From Caulobacterales bacterium RIFOXYB1_FULL_67_16 (GTDB taxonomy: Bacteria > Pseudomonadota > Alphaproteobacteria > Caulobacterales > Caulobacteraceae), in the NCBI GenBank assembly GCA_001796045.1, contig MGLN01000127.1:1-6714 (forward strand): a DNA stretch of 6,714 nt, written 5' to 3'. A program made the translations under genes and the position numbers. Positions within the stretch are counted from its first letter, which is position 1; every line of letters begins with the position of its first letter. The notes below the pieces were generated by a model. That model saw only the letters and a list, made by a program, of their open reading frames with translations, did no database searches and was not told the origin of the DNA. This document shows positions 6,224 through 6,714 of the stretch, one piece after another.

Positions 6224-6247
6224 AGACGCCTGGCCGGACCGCGTCTG
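6223..6247. repeat. Perfect inverted repeat upstream of hdaA
   Basis: CAGACGC at 6223-6229 and GCGTCTG at 6241-6247 are exact reverse complements separated by 11 bases. The dyad begins at the edge of the proposed hdaA -10 element and covers the promoter spacer and -35 region, a suitable place for an operator. It could also fold as a 7-bp stem with an 11-base loop in RNA running on from the YciI gene, but no U-tract follows on the - strand, so it is not a typical terminator. Chance remains possible in GC-rich DNA. Confidence 0.45.
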
Positions 6248-6296
6248 GACGGGCCTGTTGGTATCGGGGAGGGACTTCCGGCCCCTGTGGACGGTT

Positions 6297-6584
6297 TCAG
6301 GCGAATTCGGCCAGGGCGGGGTTCAGCTTGCCGGCCTTGAACTCGGTCACCTTGTAGTCGGCCAGGCCGTGGACCTGGAAGGGGTCGTCCTTCAGCAGGG
6401 TCTCCAGCTCTTCCCTGGTCCCGCCGCTGCGCACCACCAGAATGCCGCCGGTGCGCGGAACCATGGGACCGGCGGCCAGGATCAGCCCGCTGGCGACGTG
6501 CTGGTCCAGCCAGGCGCGATGTTCGACCGTCTTCTCCTCGATGGCTTCGATCGGCTGGGTGTAGGTGATGGTGACGATGAACAT
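6297..6584 (-). CDS. YciI-family protein
   Basis: A 95-residue protein of the YciI family, small ferredoxin-like-fold proteins related to muconolactone isomerase and EthD; their biochemical role is generally unknown. The start MFIVTITYTQPIEAIEEKTVEH is cut here to its main features: a first strand (MFIVTITY), then a helix with H22 in EHRAWLDQH. Next come the turn SGLILAAGPMVPRTGGILVV (32-51, AGPM typical of the family) and DDPF at 66-69 followed by VHGLADYKVTEFKAGKL (71-87). The conserved histidine and the Asp of the DDP motif are the residues usually suggested to form the active site. AAAGG-type pairing is provided by AAAGG 6 bases before the ATG at 6582-6584. The gene is 87 bases upstream of hdaA in the same direction, so read-through into hdaA is possible. 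I know of no functional link to replication. Confidence 0.88.
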   Translation of the reverse strand: MFIVTITYTQPIEAIEEKTVEHRAWLDQHVASGLILAAGPMVPRTGGILVVRSGGTREELETLLKDDPFQVHGLADYKVTEFKAGKLNPALAEFA

Positions 6585-6590
6585 GGGCGG

Positions 6591-6595
6591 CCTTT
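6591..6595 (-). promoter_or_regulatory. Shine-Dalgarno sequence of the YciI-family gene
   Basis: AAAGG on the - strand, 6 bases before the ATG at 6584, is a moderate ribosome binding site that supports this start. Confidence 0.5.
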
Positions 6596-6651
6596 AGGGT
6601 TGACTGGAACCGCTATTGCGCGCCGGAGCGGGGTTTGCAACGGCTGAAACC

Positions 6652-6680
6652 TTGACTTTCCGGGGCGATGATGCGCCCTA
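6652..6680 (+). promoter_or_regulatory. Possible promoter for a + strand gene beyond the window
   Basis: TTGACT at 6652-6657 is a good -35 hexamer. The region about 17 bases downstream (6675-6680, GCCCTA) is a poor -10 match, so this is only a suggestion. No reading frame begins on the + strand before the window ends, which fits a leader region for a gene starting outside. The rest of 6585-6714 shows nothing else I can support. Confidence 0.25.
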
Positions 6681-6696
6681 CGCCGCTTCGATTTCA

Positions 6697-6711
6697 GGCG
6701 CCGAAGGCGTC
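6697..6711 (+). other. Short hairpin at the right edge
   Basis: GGCGCC-GAA-GGCGTC can fold in + strand RNA as a 6-bp stem with one G-U pair and a GAA loop. It could belong to the leader of a gene beyond the window, or to the end of a - strand gene entering from the right. The edge prevents a decision. Confidence 0.25.
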
Positions 6712-6714
6712 AGA

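Noticed and set aside
5592..6647. Open frame on the + strand antisense to hdaA and the YciI gene
   Set aside because: The translation is typical antisense composition, and both opposing genes have clear family motifs.
6632..6651. GGTTT-N10-AAACC inverted repeat upstream of the YciI gene
   Set aside because: The arms are only 5 bp with a 10-base spacer and do not extend, which is expected by chance at this length.

Overview
This is a GC-rich chromosomal segment from an alphaproteobacterium, most likely a member of the Caulobacterales such as Brevundimonas or Caulobacter. The evidence is the strong G/C bias at third codon positions, the alphaproteobacterial form of the DnaA-related regulator HdaA, and the ppx-ppk-hdaA grouping, which I recall from Caulobacter chromosomes but could not check here. 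I see no mobile element, CRISPR array, tRNA, rRNA, integrase or attachment site, and nothing that points to recent transfer.

Layout from left to right. The window opens inside rnd (ribonuclease D, + strand), which lacks only a short N-terminal piece. It converges, with 3 bases between the stop codons, on a small VOC/glyoxalase-fold gene (- strand). Above that gene lie ppx (exopolyphosphatase) and ppk (polyphosphate kinase), both on the - strand and joined by a TGATG stop/start overlap. They form a polyphosphate synthesis/degradation pair, and the VOC gene may be a 3' member of the same transcript. A 126-base divergent spacer holds a 13-bp palindrome and an AT-richer zone. It separates ppk from a probable 46-residue single-pass membrane protein on the + strand that has a good Shine-Dalgarno sequence. 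That small gene converges on hdaA (- strand), the clamp-dependent regulator that inactivates DnaA after initiation. Upstream of hdaA is an 87-base spacer with a possible leaderless promoter and a perfect dyad, then a YciI-family gene (- strand). The last 130 bases are non-coding as far as I can see and may contain the start region of a divergent + strand gene outside the window.

Functionally the window combines RNA 3'-end trimming (rnd), polyphosphate turnover (ppk, ppx) and control of replication initiation (hdaA). These are core functions in known families. The less ordinary points are the small basic-tailed membrane protein between ppk and hdaA, the predicted leaderless start of hdaA with its overlapping inverted repeat, and the palindrome in front of ppk. 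I found no convincing new multi-gene system.
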